From Arthrobacter sp. ISL-5 (GTDB lineage: Bacteria; Actinomycetota; Actinomycetes; Actinomycetales; Micrococcaceae): a DNA stretch of 64,000 nt. This document shows positions 21,432-30,243 of the stretch, piece by piece (the stretch's first letter is position 1; each line of letters starts with the position of its first letter). The notes beneath the pieces are model-generated. The model was not told the origin of the DNA. It did no database searches and saw only the letters and a program-made list of their open reading frames with translations. A program made the translations under genes and the position numbers. The stretch is taken from assembly GCF_018613835.1 (NCBI RefSeq), contig NZ_JAGGPM010000017.1:124655-188654 (forward strand). Direction: 5' to 3'.

Positions 21432-21447
21432 TACCTCCCGGTAGGTA
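21432..21447. promoter_or_regulatory. Inverted repeat TACCT-N6-AGGTA upstream of the first subtilase
   Basis: A compact inverted repeat 118 nt before the subtilase start, next to the A/T-rich stretch 21396-21430 that is the likely promoter. It could be an operator; the regulator is unknown. The remaining sequence between 21376 and 21564 shows nothing else recognisable. Confidence 0.35.
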
Positions 21448-21564
21448 CTGTGGGATCGGCTGCCGTTCGCATGGCCTGACAAGACCTGTCAACCAACGTG
21501 ACACGACACCAATGCGCCCGGCGACGCGGCCGGGGCCGTTCCTTATGAAAGGTTCAAATCACTC

Positions 21565-24500
21565 GTGAAATCAGCAGGAAAAAGCTTCTTCCGAAGCCGG
21601 GGGGCCCGGAAAGCAGCGGCACTGTGTGTCGGTTTGCCTTTGCTCCTTTCATCCTTCGCAGCCTTGCCGGCCACCGCCGCCCCGATCCAGGGCACGGCGC
21701 CGGCAGCCCAGCAAAAGAACATCGATCCGAACGACTACCAAGCAGGCCGCTACATTGTGGTCCTGACCGAAAAGCCCGCGGCCACATATGACGGCGGCAC
21801 ACCGGGGCTGCAGGCCACCAAGCCGCGCTCGGGCCGGAAACTCGACGCGGACCGCGCCGAGGTGCAGCGCTACCAGGCCCACCTCGAGGCGAAGCAGACC
21901 GAGGTGGCCCGGCAGCAAAACGTGCAGATCCGGCACCGCTACACCGCGGCGCTCAACGGCTTTAGCGCAACGCTCACCGCGGACCAGGCCGTGAGCCTCG
22001 CCAAGAACCCCGGCGTCCTCGCGGTCGCACCGGACACCCAGCGGGCACCGGACTACTCCACCACCGACTTCCTGAAGCTCAGCGGGGCCAATGGCACGTG
22101 GAACACCCAGTTCGGCGGCCAGGACGGCGCGGGCAAGGGTGTCGTGGTGGGCGTCATCGACTCCGGATACACGCCCTCCAGCGAGTTCTTCGCGGGCAGC
22201 GACGTGAAGTCCCTCACCGGCGAACCGCAGGTCGGCGTCCCGTACCGCACCGGCGACGGCAAAATCGCCATGCTGAAGTCCGACGGCAGCACCTTCGAGG
22301 GTGAATGCCAGGCCGGCGAAGGATTTGACGGCAGCGCCTGCAACTCCAAGGTCCTCGGCGCGCGCTACTTCTCCGACGGCTTTGAGGCAACAGTGGCCAA
22401 GAAGGACCGCGCACCGGAAGAGCTCATTTCCCCTGTTGACGTCGGCAGCCACGGAACCCACACCACCAGCACCGCCGCCGGCAACGCCAACGTGGAAACG
22501 TTCGTGGATGGCCGCAGCTTCGGCCTCACGAGCGGCGTTGCCCCGGCAGCCAAACTCTCCATCTACAAGATCTGCTGGGAAGACAACGACCCCGGCACAG
22601 GCGGCTGCTACACCTCCGCGTCCATCGATGCCATCAACCAGGCCGTGCTGGACGGCGTCGACGTCCTGAACTACTCCATCTCCGGAACCACGTCCACCAC
22701 GACGGATCCGGTGTCCCTGGCGTTCCTGTCCGCCGCCTCCGCCGGGATCTTCGTGGCGGCTTCGGCCGGCAACTCGGGCCCCGAAGCCAGCACCGTAAAC
22801 CACGGGGAACCGTGGGTCACCACCGTCGCAGCCAGCAGCTTCTCGCAAGAACTGCAGGGCACGGTGGAGTTCTCCGACGGCAGCAAGTTCCGGGGTGCCA
22901 GCATCATGAACCGCGAGGTTGCCGGGGCCGGCGTCGTCATTGCCGCCGACGCAGCTTCCGGGCAGGATCCCACCCCGCGGCTGTGCGGCCCGGGCTCACT
23001 GGATCCGGCGAAAATCGCCGGGAAAGTCGTGGTCTGTGACCGCGGCACCTATGACCGCGTGGCCAAGAGCGCCGAGGTGGCGCGCGGCGGCGGCGTCGGG
23101 ATGATCCTGGTGAACCTGACCGCATCGTCGCTCGACGCGGACAAGCACTCCGTCCCCACCGTCCACGTGAACCCGCCGGCCACCGAGACGATCAAGGCCA
23201 AGGTGGCGGCAAACCCGGCCATCACCGTCTCCCTCGTCAACAAGGACACCACGGGACTGCCCGCAGAGGCCCAGCCCCAGATCGCCGGTTTCTCGTCGCG
23301 CGGACCACTGATCGCCACAGACTCGGACGTGCTGAAGCCCGACGTCGCAGCGCCCGGCGTTGCTGTACTGGCCGGTGTTTCGCCGATTGGCGCAGGCGGT
23401 GACAAGTTCGGGTTCATGTCCGGCACGTCCATGGCCTCACCCCACGTGGCAGGTTTCGGCGCCCTCATCCTGGGCAAGAACCCGGTGTGGTCTCCGGCCG
23501 CGGTGAAGTCGGCCATGATGACCACCGCGGGCGACGTCAAGCTCGCCGACGGCACGAAGAACACCGATGTGCTGGCCACGGGTGCCGGGCAGGTGGATCC
23601 GGCCCGGGTACTGGATCCGGGACTGGTCTATGACGCCGACGGCGATGACTACCTCCGGTTCGTCCAGGGCACCGGCGTCGATCTGGGCATGCCCGGCCTC
23701 GGTGTCACCAGGCCCCGCGACATGAACGTCCCCTCCTTCTCGCTGGGCAATCTTGCCGGCAAGATCGAGGTCACCCGCACGGTGACCGCGCTGACGCCGG
23801 GCGTTTACCGCGCCAAGGCCAGCGTGCCGGGAGTGAAGGTCACGGTGACCCCGTCCATCCTGCAGTTCGGCGCGGCCGGAGAGAAGCGCACGTTCAAGGT
23901 GTCCTTCGAAAACCAGAGCGCAAAGCTGGGGCAGTTCGCCACGGGTTCGCTCAGCTGGCAAGGCGCCAACAAGAACGTGGCTTCGCCGATCGCCGTCCGT
24001 CCGCAGTCGGTCGTGGCGCCCAAGAACGTCGCGTTCACGTCAGCGGGAGGCAACGGGGCCGGGAACATCAGCATCGTCTCGGGTTCCAGCTCGCCCACGA
24101 ACGTGACGCTGGACGGCCTGTCCAAGGCGGACTCCTCCGCCATTGAACTGGTTCCCGGGCCGTTCAAGTACGCGGCCGACGCCTCGAATTTCGTCAAGAC
24201 CGTAGAGGTCCCCGCCAACGTTCCGCTGGCCAAGCTATCCGTGTTCTCCGCGGATGAACGCGCTGATTTCGACATGGTGGTCATCACGCCCAGCGGCCAG
24301 GCGATCGTTGTTGCCACGGCCGCGGCCAGCGAATCGGTTTCCATCCCTAACCCGGCCGCGGGCACGTACCGGATGTTCGTGAATCTCTACGACAGCCCCA
24401 ACGGCCAGGGCACCAAGGCTTCCGTGGATGCGGCGGTCCTTGGCGCAAACGAGGGCAACGCAACCGTTACCCCTGACCCCGTGCGGCTTGCCAACGGCAA

Positions 24501-24720
24501 GACCGGCCAGCTCGCCCTCGCTTGGAAAAACCTCGCCCCAGGTTCCTACATTGGCCGGGTTACGTTCGACGGTGCCAGTGCACCGACGTTCGTCAGCGTA
24601 GTGGTGACACCGGCAGGCATTGCAGGGGTCCCGCCGGCTTCGGATGATCCGAAGAAAAAGCAGGAAACCGGGAAGGTCGTCAATGACGACCTGACGCGGA
24701 CACCGGATAACTCCATCTAG
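21565..24720 (+). CDS. Secreted subtilisin-like serine protease (S8), PA domain type
   Basis: A 1051-residue exported subtilase. Residues 1-39 are a signal peptide ending at ATAA. An I9-type propeptide follows (about 60-160: RYIVVLTEKPAATYDGG, then YTAALNGFSATLTADQA). The catalytic domain has Asp199 (VIDSGY), His296 (GSHGTHT) and Ser622 (GTSMASPHVAG). A protease-associated insert sits between His and Ser (about 440-570). C-terminal beta domains include an Fn3-like block. The start is GTG with AAAGG 13 nt upstream. No sortase signal or TM anchor is seen, so it is probably released. It is about 240 residues longer than its paralogue at 27078. Two SSI-like inhibitor-domain genes lie between them. 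Confidence 0.95.
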   Translation: MKSAGKSFFRSRGARKAAALCVGLPLLLSSFAALPATAAPIQGTAPAAQQKNIDPNDYQAGRYIVVLTEKPAATYDGGTPGLQATKPRSGRKLDADRAEVQRYQAHLEAKQTEVARQQNVQIRHRYTAALNGFSATLTADQAVSLAKNPGVLAVAPDTQRAPDYSTTDFLKLSGANGTWNTQFGGQDGAGKGVVVGVIDSGYTPSSEFFAGSDVKSLTGEPQVGVPYRTGDGKIAMLKSDGSTFEGECQAGEGFDGSACNSKVLGARYFSDGFEATVAKKDRAPEELISPVDVGSHGTHTTSTAAGNANVETFVDGRSFGLTSGVAPAAKLSIYKICWEDNDPGTGGCYTSASIDAINQAVLDGVDVLNYSISGTTSTTTDPVSLAFLSAASAGIFVAASAGNSGPEASTVNHGEPWVTTVAASSFSQELQGTVEFSDGSKFRGASIMNREVAGAGVVIAADAASGQDPTPRLCGPGSLDPAKIAGKVVVCDRGTYDRVAKSAEVARGGGVGMILVNLTASSLDADKHSVPTVHVNPPATETIKAKVAANPAITVSLVNKDTTGLPAEAQPQIAGFSSRGPLIATDSDVLKPDVAAPGVAVLAGVSPIGAGGDKFGFMSGTSMASPHVAGFGALILGKNPVWSPAAVKSAMMTTAGDVKLADGTKNTDVLATGAGQVDPARVLDPGLVYDADGDDYLRFVQGTGVDLGMPGLGVTRPRDMNVPSFSLGNLAGKIEVTRTVTALTPGVYRAKASVPGVKVTVTPSILQFGAAGEKRTFKVSFENQSAKLGQFATGSLSWQGANKNVASPIAVRPQSVVAPKNVAFTSAGGNGAGNISIVSGSSSPTNVTLDGLSKADSSAIELVPGPFKYAADASNFVKTVEVPANVPLAKLSVFSADERADFDMVVITPSGQAIVVATAAASESVSIPNPAAGTYRMFVNLYDSPNGQGTKASVDAAVLGANEGNATVTPDPVRLANGKTGQLALAWKNLAPGSYIGRVTFDGASAPTFVSVVVTPAGIAGVPPASDDPKKKQETGKVVNDDLTRTPDNSI

Positions 24721-24757
24721 GAAGGTCCCGGATCCGGGTTCCCCAGGGTTTCCTGAC

Positions 24758-24793
24758 AGCAATGGCCGGCGGTTGGCACCGCCGGCCATTGCT
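24758..24793. terminator. Bidirectional terminator after the first subtilase
   Basis: A perfect 15-bp inverted repeat (24758-24772 with 24779-24793) and 6-nt loop between the subtilase and the convergent SSI-like gene. Confidence 0.8.
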
Positions 24794-24853
24794 GTTAAGC
24801 GGCAGTCCTGAGACGGCTACTCCCGCACGGCCGGCCTCTCAGCGGCGGCAAGT

Positions 24854-25222
24854 TCAGATGGCACCCGCAGATCCGGCAGTTCCGCCCAAGAGAGGGGACA
24901 GTGCGCGCCAGCGCGCAATCTCGCAGCCGTCCGTCAGGGAGAACCGCGACTGCACCGTGCGTCCGCCGTAGTGGCCCGTCACGACTGCCACCTGCGGACC
25001 GCCGTACTGCTGCGTGCAGAGTTTGGGCGGTCCAGGCGTGGGGAAAAAGATCCGCTCGCCGAAGCGTTCGACGGCGGCAACCGCCCCTGCCGGGTCCGGC
25101 AGCGTTGATTCGGTGAGTCGGCCGGAACGGCAGACCAGCGTAAAGACGTGGGCAGGACTTCCGGGTGCCTCGGTCAGGGTGACGGTCAGGTCGAAGTCGG
25201 GAGCCGGTTCCGTGCTGCTCAC
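24854..25222 (-). CDS. SSI-like protease-inhibitor domain protein without signal peptide
   Basis: A 122-residue protein that is one Streptomyces-subtilisin-inhibitor-like domain: LTVTLTEAPGSPAHVFTLVC, PKLCTQQYGGPQVAVVTGHYGG and LTDGCEIARW. It starts directly at the first strand (VSSTEPAPDFDL), with no signal peptide. Only three of the four usual cysteines remain: the helix Cys (AAAC in the lipoprotein homologue) is Val. That fits a cytoplasmic location without the first disulfide. The reactive loop reads CTQQY, so P1 would be Gln. The GTG start has GGAGG 7 nt upstream and overlaps the previous stop as GTGA. Inhibitory activity is not proven. Confidence 0.75.
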   Translation of the reverse strand: MSSTEPAPDFDLTVTLTEAPGSPAHVFTLVCRSGRLTESTLPDPAGAVAAVERFGERIFFPTPGPPKLCTQQYGGPQVAVVTGHYGGRTVQSRFSLTDGCEIARWRALSPLLGGTAGSAGAI

Positions 25223-26199
25223 TGCCGTTCCTCCGGGCCGAGTGCCTCGAACAGGGGCGCCAGCTCCGCCAACAGCCGGGTCCGCAACACCTGGGCCTCG
25301 GCTGAGAAAGCCCGCTGGTGCTCCACGTATGCTGCCTTGCCCTCCGCCGTCTCTATCGGAATCGGCGGGTAGCCCCAGTCCGTGAGGTCGTACGGGGAGG
25401 CCTGCATGTCCATGGCCCGTACCCGCCATGACAACTCGAAGCAGTCCATCACGAGTTCGCTGGGCAGGGCGGGCGAGAGCTTGTAAGCCCATTTATACAG
25501 ATCCATGTTCGCGTGCAGGCAGCCGGGCTGCTCCATGGTCCGCTGGTTCTCCCTGCTTGGCGAGAGTTCGTTCAGCGGCACGGCGTCCGGGGTGTAGAAC
25601 CGGAACGCGTCAAAATGCGAGCAGCGGATCCTGTTGTCCTCGACCACCTTGTCTGTGCCGGTGGCGCCCAGCCGCAGTGTCAGGTACTCGTGGCGGAGTT
25701 CGAACTTTTCCTGGCGGTAGACCATGGCCCACTCATGCAGGCCGAAGCACCCGAACTGGGCGGGGCGGGCGGCCGTGCCTGCCAGGATGACCTGGGCGAA
25801 GAGCAGCGCGTCCCGGCGCTCGGCCAGGAACGAGGCCCGGTCCAGGGTCACGGCAGCGCTGCCGGCCGGCAGGCCGGCGGCGGCAAGTTCGTCGGCGCCG
25901 AGCGCGCGGTAGTACTTCCAGTCCCTGCGCCCGGCTGCCTCCGCGCCGGAGAGCACAGTGCCGTCCCCTGGATGCCAGCGCATGAGCTGGCCGGGCTTTT
26001 GCGTGTAGTAGGTGAAGAGGAAATCCTCCACCGGATGCTTGCGGCCGGCTGATCGGCGCGCAAGGTAGGGATCGGCGTAACGGCGCACCCGCTCGGCATG
26101 GGCGGCTTCGCGCGCCCTCCAGTCGGCTGGAGGAAGCACGTGCGGGCGGGCGGGCGGCGTGGTCAGCGCCCGGCCCGGCAATGTCCTGGCATGCTCCAC
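25219..26199 (-). CDS. Conserved protein often labelled 3-methyladenine DNA glycosylase
   Basis: A 326-residue protein of an actinobacterial family usually labelled 3-methyladenine DNA glycosylase; I see no helix-hairpin-helix or AlkA/Tag motif to support that. Conserved-looking blocks are KHPVEDFLFTYYTQKPGQLMRWHPG, LRHEYLTLRLG, RCSHFDAFRFYTPDA, ENQRTMEQPGCLHANMDLYKWAYKL and YPPIPIETAEGKAAYVEHQ. Start is uncertain: GTG 26199 has no clear ribosome-binding site but follows the SSI lipoprotein stop by 22 nt, and the ORF reaches 26400 only inside that gene. It is coupled to the SSI-like gene by GTGA, so the three minus-strand genes form one operon. Confidence 0.6.
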   Translation of the reverse strand: MEHARTLPGRALTTPPARPHVLPPADWRAREAAHAERVRRYADPYLARRSAGRKHPVEDFLFTYYTQKPGQLMRWHPGDGTVLSGAEAAGRRDWKYYRALGADELAAAGLPAGSAAVTLDRASFLAERRDALLFAQVILAGTAARPAQFGCFGLHEWAMVYRQEKFELRHEYLTLRLGATGTDKVVEDNRIRCSHFDAFRFYTPDAVPLNELSPSRENQRTMEQPGCLHANMDLYKWAYKLSPALPSELVMDCFELSWRVRAMDMQASPYDLTDWGYPPIPIETAEGKAAYVEHQRAFSAEAQVLRTRLLAELAPLFEALGPEERQ

Positions 26200-26204
26200 G
26201 GTAT

Positions 26205-26235
26205 TAGACAGACCCACAGTCCTAGACAGACCCAC
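26205..26235. repeat. Tandem direct repeat at the 3' end of the SSI lipoprotein gene
   Basis: TAGACAGACCCAC occurs at 26205-26217 and 26223-26235, an 18-nt period. One copy encodes the last residues (GSV-stop) of the lipoprotein; the other lies in the short gap before the next start. It looks like a recent local duplication and may have moved the original stop or ribosome-binding site. Confidence 0.8.
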
Positions 26236-26833
26236 TGGAGGAACCCAGGACGTCCTGGGCGGCGTTCCAGGCGCCGATTTCGCAGCCGTCGCGCAGGGCG
26301 AACGTTGTCTCGACCGGCGTGCCGTCGACCACTCCCGTGACGGTCGCAACCTGCGGGCCGCCGTATTGCTGCGTGCAGGAGACGTCCTTGCTTGGCGCAA
26401 CGCGGTTCAGGATGGCGGCATTGTTCTTCAGGGCCGTGCAGGCCGCAGCGGCCTTGGGGTGCTGGCTTTCGGCCACGGGAGCCCCGCCCTTGCACACCAG
26501 CGTGTAGTTGACTGCCGTTCCGTCTTTGGAGGCCTTCACCGTGATGGAAAGCTCGGCGTCACCGGCACCGGGGCCCGACGGCAGCGGCGAAGCGGCCGGC
26601 GGCGCCGGGGCGGGAACGGTGGTCTCGGCGTCGGGCGGTGTGGTGCCCGGAGCCGGGCTGGCAGGGGAAGACGTTCCCGGCCCGGGCGTGGCCCCCGGTG
26701 ACTCCGTTCCGGTGCCGGGGGATTCGCTGGTGGGCGTCGCCGAAGGCTGGCCGGTTCCGGTGTCAGGGGTGCAGGCGGCAAGGCCGCCCACCGCTCCGAG
26801 GGCGAGCAGCACAGAAATCAGTAGCTTGCGCAT
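26222..26833 (-). CDS. SSI-like protease-inhibitor domain lipoprotein
   Basis: A 203-residue exported lipoprotein. The signal peptide ends in a lipobox with Cys21 (GLAAC). About 65 residues of Pro/Ser/Thr/Gly-rich linker follow. The C-terminal about 110 residues are an SSI-like domain: ELSITVKASKDG, YTLVCKGGAP, HPKAAAACTALKNN, VSCTQQYGGPQVATVTG and LRDGCEIGAW. The four domain cysteines needed for both SSI disulfides are present. The reactive-loop position reads CTQQY, identical to the neighbouring cytoplasmic copy. The ATG at 26833 has GAGGAG 7 nt upstream. It is transcribed away from the second subtilase, and may protect the cell or tune the two neighbouring proteases (inferred). Confidence 0.82.
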   Translation of the reverse strand: MRKLLISVLLALGAVGGLAACTPDTGTGQPSATPTSESPGTGTESPGATPGPGTSSPASPAPGTTPPDAETTVPAPAPPAASPLPSGPGAGDAELSITVKASKDGTAVNYTLVCKGGAPVAESQHPKAAAACTALKNNAAILNRVAPSKDVSCTQQYGGPQVATVTGVVDGTPVETTFALRDGCEIGAWNAAQDVLGSSSGSV

Positions 26834-27077
26834 GCCGGGTCTCCTCAAGTTTTTCCTATTCTACCGTCGGCGGCTTCCGGCCGCCGGAACGGGCCGGTAA
26901 CGGTATCCGGCGATTGCTAACGGAAGGGTATCGATTCTTTGCGGCGTCCGCGGTATCTTTCTGACATCAACGGGTGCGCGGCAACAACCAAAGAGTGATG
27001 ACGCCCATGGGGGGCAGAGCGTCCAGTTCGTGGGACCGAAGGTCTACAGGTCCAAGAACAAAGGAAGGCATCTCCCC

Positions 27078-29519
27078 ATGACCCCCCATCCAGAAACTTC
27101 CCGCCCCGGATTCTGCAGACGGCTACCCGCAGTACTGGCAGCCGGTCTCGCAATGGTCATCAGCCAGGGCCTCGCCGCACCGACGGCGGCAGCGCCAGGG
27201 CCGTCATCCGCACAGGCGGGCGCACCGGCGACCGTCCGCTCCGGCGACTCATCCTTTGATGACGGCCGCTACATTGTGATGCTCAAGGACAAGCCGCTGG
27301 CCACATATTCGGGCGGTGTGCCCGGCATTCCCGGCACGGCGGTCCCGAAGGGCAAGAAACTGAACCCCTCCGGCCCCAACTCGCGTAAGTACGACGCGCA
27401 CCTCAAGGCCAAGCAGCGGCAGGCGGCCGCTGCGAAGGGCGTGACGATCAACAGGAGCTACACCCTGGCCGTCAACGCCTTCAGCGCCGCACTCTCGGCG
27501 GCACAGGTCAAGGGGCTGGCCAGCGACAACAACGTGCTGGCCGTGGTCCCTGACAGCCTGCGCAAGCCCGACTACTCCACCAGCGATTTCCTCGGCCTTC
27601 CCGGCGGCGACGGCGTTTGGGAAAAGCACTTCGGCGGCGAAAGCGATGCCGGCAAGGGCGTGGTTGTGGGAATGCTGGACACCGGCTACTCGCCGGACAA
27701 CCCGTTCTTCGCCGGTGACGAGGTCTCGCCGCTCTCCGGCACTCCCGACGTGGGCGAGCCGTTCCGTCTGCAAGGCAACGTCATCGGCATGCAGAAGGCC
27801 AACGGCGGAACGTTCGTGGGTAACTGCGTGAGCGGTGACGGCTTCGACGGCACTGAGTGCAACAGCAAAGTGCTCGGGGCCCGCTTCTACGACCAGGCCT
27901 ACAAGGCCGCGGTTCCCCCTGAGTTCCGGTCGCCGCTGGAAAAGTTTTCCCCCCTGGATGTCAACGGCCACGGCTCGCACACGGGCAGCACTGCTGCCGG
28001 TAACAGCGACGTCACCCAGGTGGCGGGCGGACGGGACTTCGGAAAGAGCTCGGGCGTTGCGCCGGCGGCGAAGCTCGCCGTATACAAGGTCTGCTGGGAA
28101 GGCACGGTCCCTGAGGCAACGGGGTGCCTGGAATCCGACATCCTCAACGCCATCCAGGATGCCGTCCTGGACGGCGTCGACGTACTGAACTACTCCATCT
28201 CCGGCAACAATAATTCAACGGTCGACGCCGTATCCCTGGCCTTCCTCAATGCTGCAGCGGCAGGGGTGTTTGTGGCGACGTCGGCAGGCAATGCCGGGCC
28301 GGGTGCGGGCACTGTGAACCATGCGGGTCCCTGGCTGACCAGTGTTGCGGCCTCCACGTTCGACAACTCCCTCCGCGGAACCGCTGAGCTGTCCAACGGC
28401 GCGAAATTCGCCGGAGCCAGCGTGATGAGCACCGAGGTGGGCTCCAAGCCCATCGTCCTTGCGGTTACCGTGAAGGCGGCCGCTGCCGTGGACGCGAACG
28501 CGGCGCTCTGCGCTCCGGACACACTCGACCCGGCCAAGGCGGCCGGAAAGATCGTGGTCTGCGACCGGGGTGTGGTGCCGCGGGTCGCCAAGAGTGACGA
28601 GGTCAAACGGGCAGGCGGCGTGGGCATGGTGCTGGTCAACCTGGTCCCAGGGTCCATGGACGCGGACCTGCATGCTGTTCCCACTGTCCACGTCGACGAC
28701 CCCAAGGTGAAGGATGTGGTCACGGCCAATCCAGGGCTGACCGCAAGCCTCAAAGCCACTGACACCACGGGCGCGAAACTGCCGCCGGTGCCGCAGATCG
28801 CGGACTTCTCCTCCCGCGGGCCAACCCTTGCATCCGACGGCGACCTGCTGAAGCCGGACGTCACGGCTCCCGGCGTGGCGGTGCTCGCTGCCGTTTCGCC
28901 GATCGGTTTCAAGGGCGAGGAGTTCGGGTTCCTGTCCGGCACATCCATGGCGGCGCCGCACATTGCCGGCTCCGGTGCCCTGTTGCTCGGAAAGAACCCG
29001 CAGTGGTCACCGGCGGCGGTAAAGTCCGCCATCATGACCACCGCCTATGACCTGGTCAACGCTGACGGTGCCGCCGTGCATGACGTCTTCGCCCAGGGCG
29101 CCGGGCATGTGGATCCGGCCAAATTCTCCTCGCCGGGGCTCGTCTACGACGCTGGAATTGCCGACTGGATGGGCTTCCTCCAGGGGCAGGGATTCGCATT
29201 GGGTGTGGCGCCGATCGCCGCCAAGGATGTCAACGTGCCGTCGGTGGCGCTCGGTGCCTTGGCCGGCAGCCAGACCGTCACCCGCACCGTCACTGCACTG
29301 ACAGCGGGAACCTACCGGGCGGCCGTCACGCTTCCCGGCATCACCGCGACGGTAAGCCCTGCCGAGGTGACCCTGGCTAAGGGTGAACGCGCGACCTTCA
29401 CAGTCACCTTCACCACCGCCGGAGCTCCGCTGGACACCTATTCCATGGGCTCGCTGACATGGACCTCGTCCAAGAACAGCGTCCGCTCTCCGGTGGCGGT
29501 GCGGCCCGTAGCGCCATAG
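27078..29519 (+). CDS. Secreted subtilisin-like serine protease (S8), second paralogue
   Basis: An 813-residue exported subtilase, closely related to the one at 21565 over its whole length. It has a signal peptide (about 1-42, ending TAAAPG), an I9-like propeptide (RYIVMLKDKPLATYSGG), Asp201 (MLDTGY), His298 (NGHGSHTGS), a protease-associated insert, Ser623 (GTSMAAPHIAG) and one C-terminal Fn3-like domain. It lacks the roughly 240-residue extra C-terminal region of the paralogue. The ATG at 27078 has GGAAGG 9 nt upstream; the frame is open to 27030 without a site. It is divergent from the SSI lipoprotein gene across a 244-nt promoter region with three GGTATC copies. Confidence 0.95.
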   Translation: MTPHPETSRPGFCRRLPAVLAAGLAMVISQGLAAPTAAAPGPSSAQAGAPATVRSGDSSFDDGRYIVMLKDKPLATYSGGVPGIPGTAVPKGKKLNPSGPNSRKYDAHLKAKQRQAAAAKGVTINRSYTLAVNAFSAALSAAQVKGLASDNNVLAVVPDSLRKPDYSTSDFLGLPGGDGVWEKHFGGESDAGKGVVVGMLDTGYSPDNPFFAGDEVSPLSGTPDVGEPFRLQGNVIGMQKANGGTFVGNCVSGDGFDGTECNSKVLGARFYDQAYKAAVPPEFRSPLEKFSPLDVNGHGSHTGSTAAGNSDVTQVAGGRDFGKSSGVAPAAKLAVYKVCWEGTVPEATGCLESDILNAIQDAVLDGVDVLNYSISGNNNSTVDAVSLAFLNAAAAGVFVATSAGNAGPGAGTVNHAGPWLTSVAASTFDNSLRGTAELSNGAKFAGASVMSTEVGSKPIVLAVTVKAAAAVDANAALCAPDTLDPAKAAGKIVVCDRGVVPRVAKSDEVKRAGGVGMVLVNLVPGSMDADLHAVPTVHVDDPKVKDVVTANPGLTASLKATDTTGAKLPPVPQIADFSSRGPTLASDGDLLKPDVTAPGVAVLAAVSPIGFKGEEFGFLSGTSMAAPHIAGSGALLLGKNPQWSPAAVKSAIMTTAYDLVNADGAAVHDVFAQGAGHVDPAKFSSPGLVYDAGIADWMGFLQGQGFALGVAPIAAKDVNVPSVALGALAGSQTVTRTVTALTAGTYRAAVTLPGITATVSPAEVTLAKGERATFTVTFTTAGAPLDTYSMGSLTWTSSKNSVRSPVAVRPVAP

Positions 29520-29569
29520 CGCCTGGCGGCCGCCCGGACGGGGCGGCCAGGTGCTCCGGCAACAACATG

Positions 29570-29609
29570 CGACGCCGGCACTCACCTCACGTGGTGAGTG
29601 CCGGCGTCG
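29570..29609. terminator. Bidirectional terminator between subtilase and MarR gene
   Basis: A perfect 17-bp inverted repeat (29570-29586 with 29593-29609) and 6-nt loop between convergent genes. Confidence 0.85.
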
Positions 29610-29658
29610 TACGTGTGGAGCGTTCGCCGCTTGGCGCGCGCGGAGCGCTGGTGATGCG

Positions 29659-30162
29659 CTAGTTCCGGGCGGAACCGGTGGCGGCTATGAGGTCCATCAT
29701 GGCGCGGTGCAGGCTTTCCACCTGTTCCCGGGTCAGTCCCAGTTTGGCCATCATGGTGCCGGGAACCTCCGTTGCCCGCCGGCGCAGGGCGGCTCCGGCT
29801 GGGGTCAACTCGACAGCCAGGGCGCGTTCGTTTCCTTCAACGCGGCGCCTGGTGATGAGTCCGGCCGTTTCCAGGCGGCGGAGCAGAGGTGAAATGGTGG
29901 CGGGCTCCTGGGCCAGGGCGTCGCTGATGTCGCGGACCGAGCGAGGGCTTGATTCCCACAGGCACAGCATGACGAGATATTGGGGATGCGTCAGCCCCAG
30001 CTTGTCCAGCACCGGCTTGTACGCGCCAACAACGCTGCGGGAGGCGACGGTCAGGGCGAAGCACAGCTGGCGTTCCAGCAGGAGGTCGTCCTCGAGTACT
30101 TCGGGGCCAGCGGCTGGCCCGGTGGCTGAGGACGTGGCATGGGCTTCCGGTCGGCCGGTCAT
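29659..30162 (-). CDS. MarR-family transcriptional regulator
   Basis: A 167-residue winged-helix regulator. LTHPQYLVMLCLWESSPRSVRDISDALAQEP and ATISPLLRRLETAGLITRRR form the DNA-binding domain (recognition helix in ATISPLLRRLE); flanking helices give the dimer interface. The first 25 residues are polar and variable. The ATG at 30162 has AAGGG 7 nt upstream; the alternative ATG at 30168 is too close to it. A perfect palindrome lies 18 nt upstream in the divergent promoter, so it probably represses itself and the small gene at 30244. Ligand unknown; OhrR-like cysteine control is possible because LCFALTVASR contains an N-terminal Cys. Confidence 0.88.
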   Translation of the reverse strand: MTGRPEAHATSSATGPAAGPEVLEDDLLLERQLCFALTVASRSVVGAYKPVLDKLGLTHPQYLVMLCLWESSPRSVRDISDALAQEPATISPLLRRLETAGLITRRRVEGNERALAVELTPAGAALRRRATEVPGTMMAKLGLTREQVESLHRAMMDLIAATGSARN

Positions 30163-30179
30163 GAGCATCCCTTCGATAG

Positions 30180-30204
30180 TTAGTGCACTAATGATTAGTG
30201 TATC
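30180..30204. promoter_or_regulatory. Palindromic MarR operator
   Basis: TTAGTGCACTAA (30180-30191) is a perfect 12-bp palindrome and is followed by a second half-site, ATTAGTG (30193-30199). It lies in the 81-nt region between the MarR gene and the divergent small gene, where MarR operators are expected. Confidence 0.7.
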
Positions 30205-30243
30205 GTTGATTCCGGCAGTGGCCCTGGAAATGGAGTGGATACC

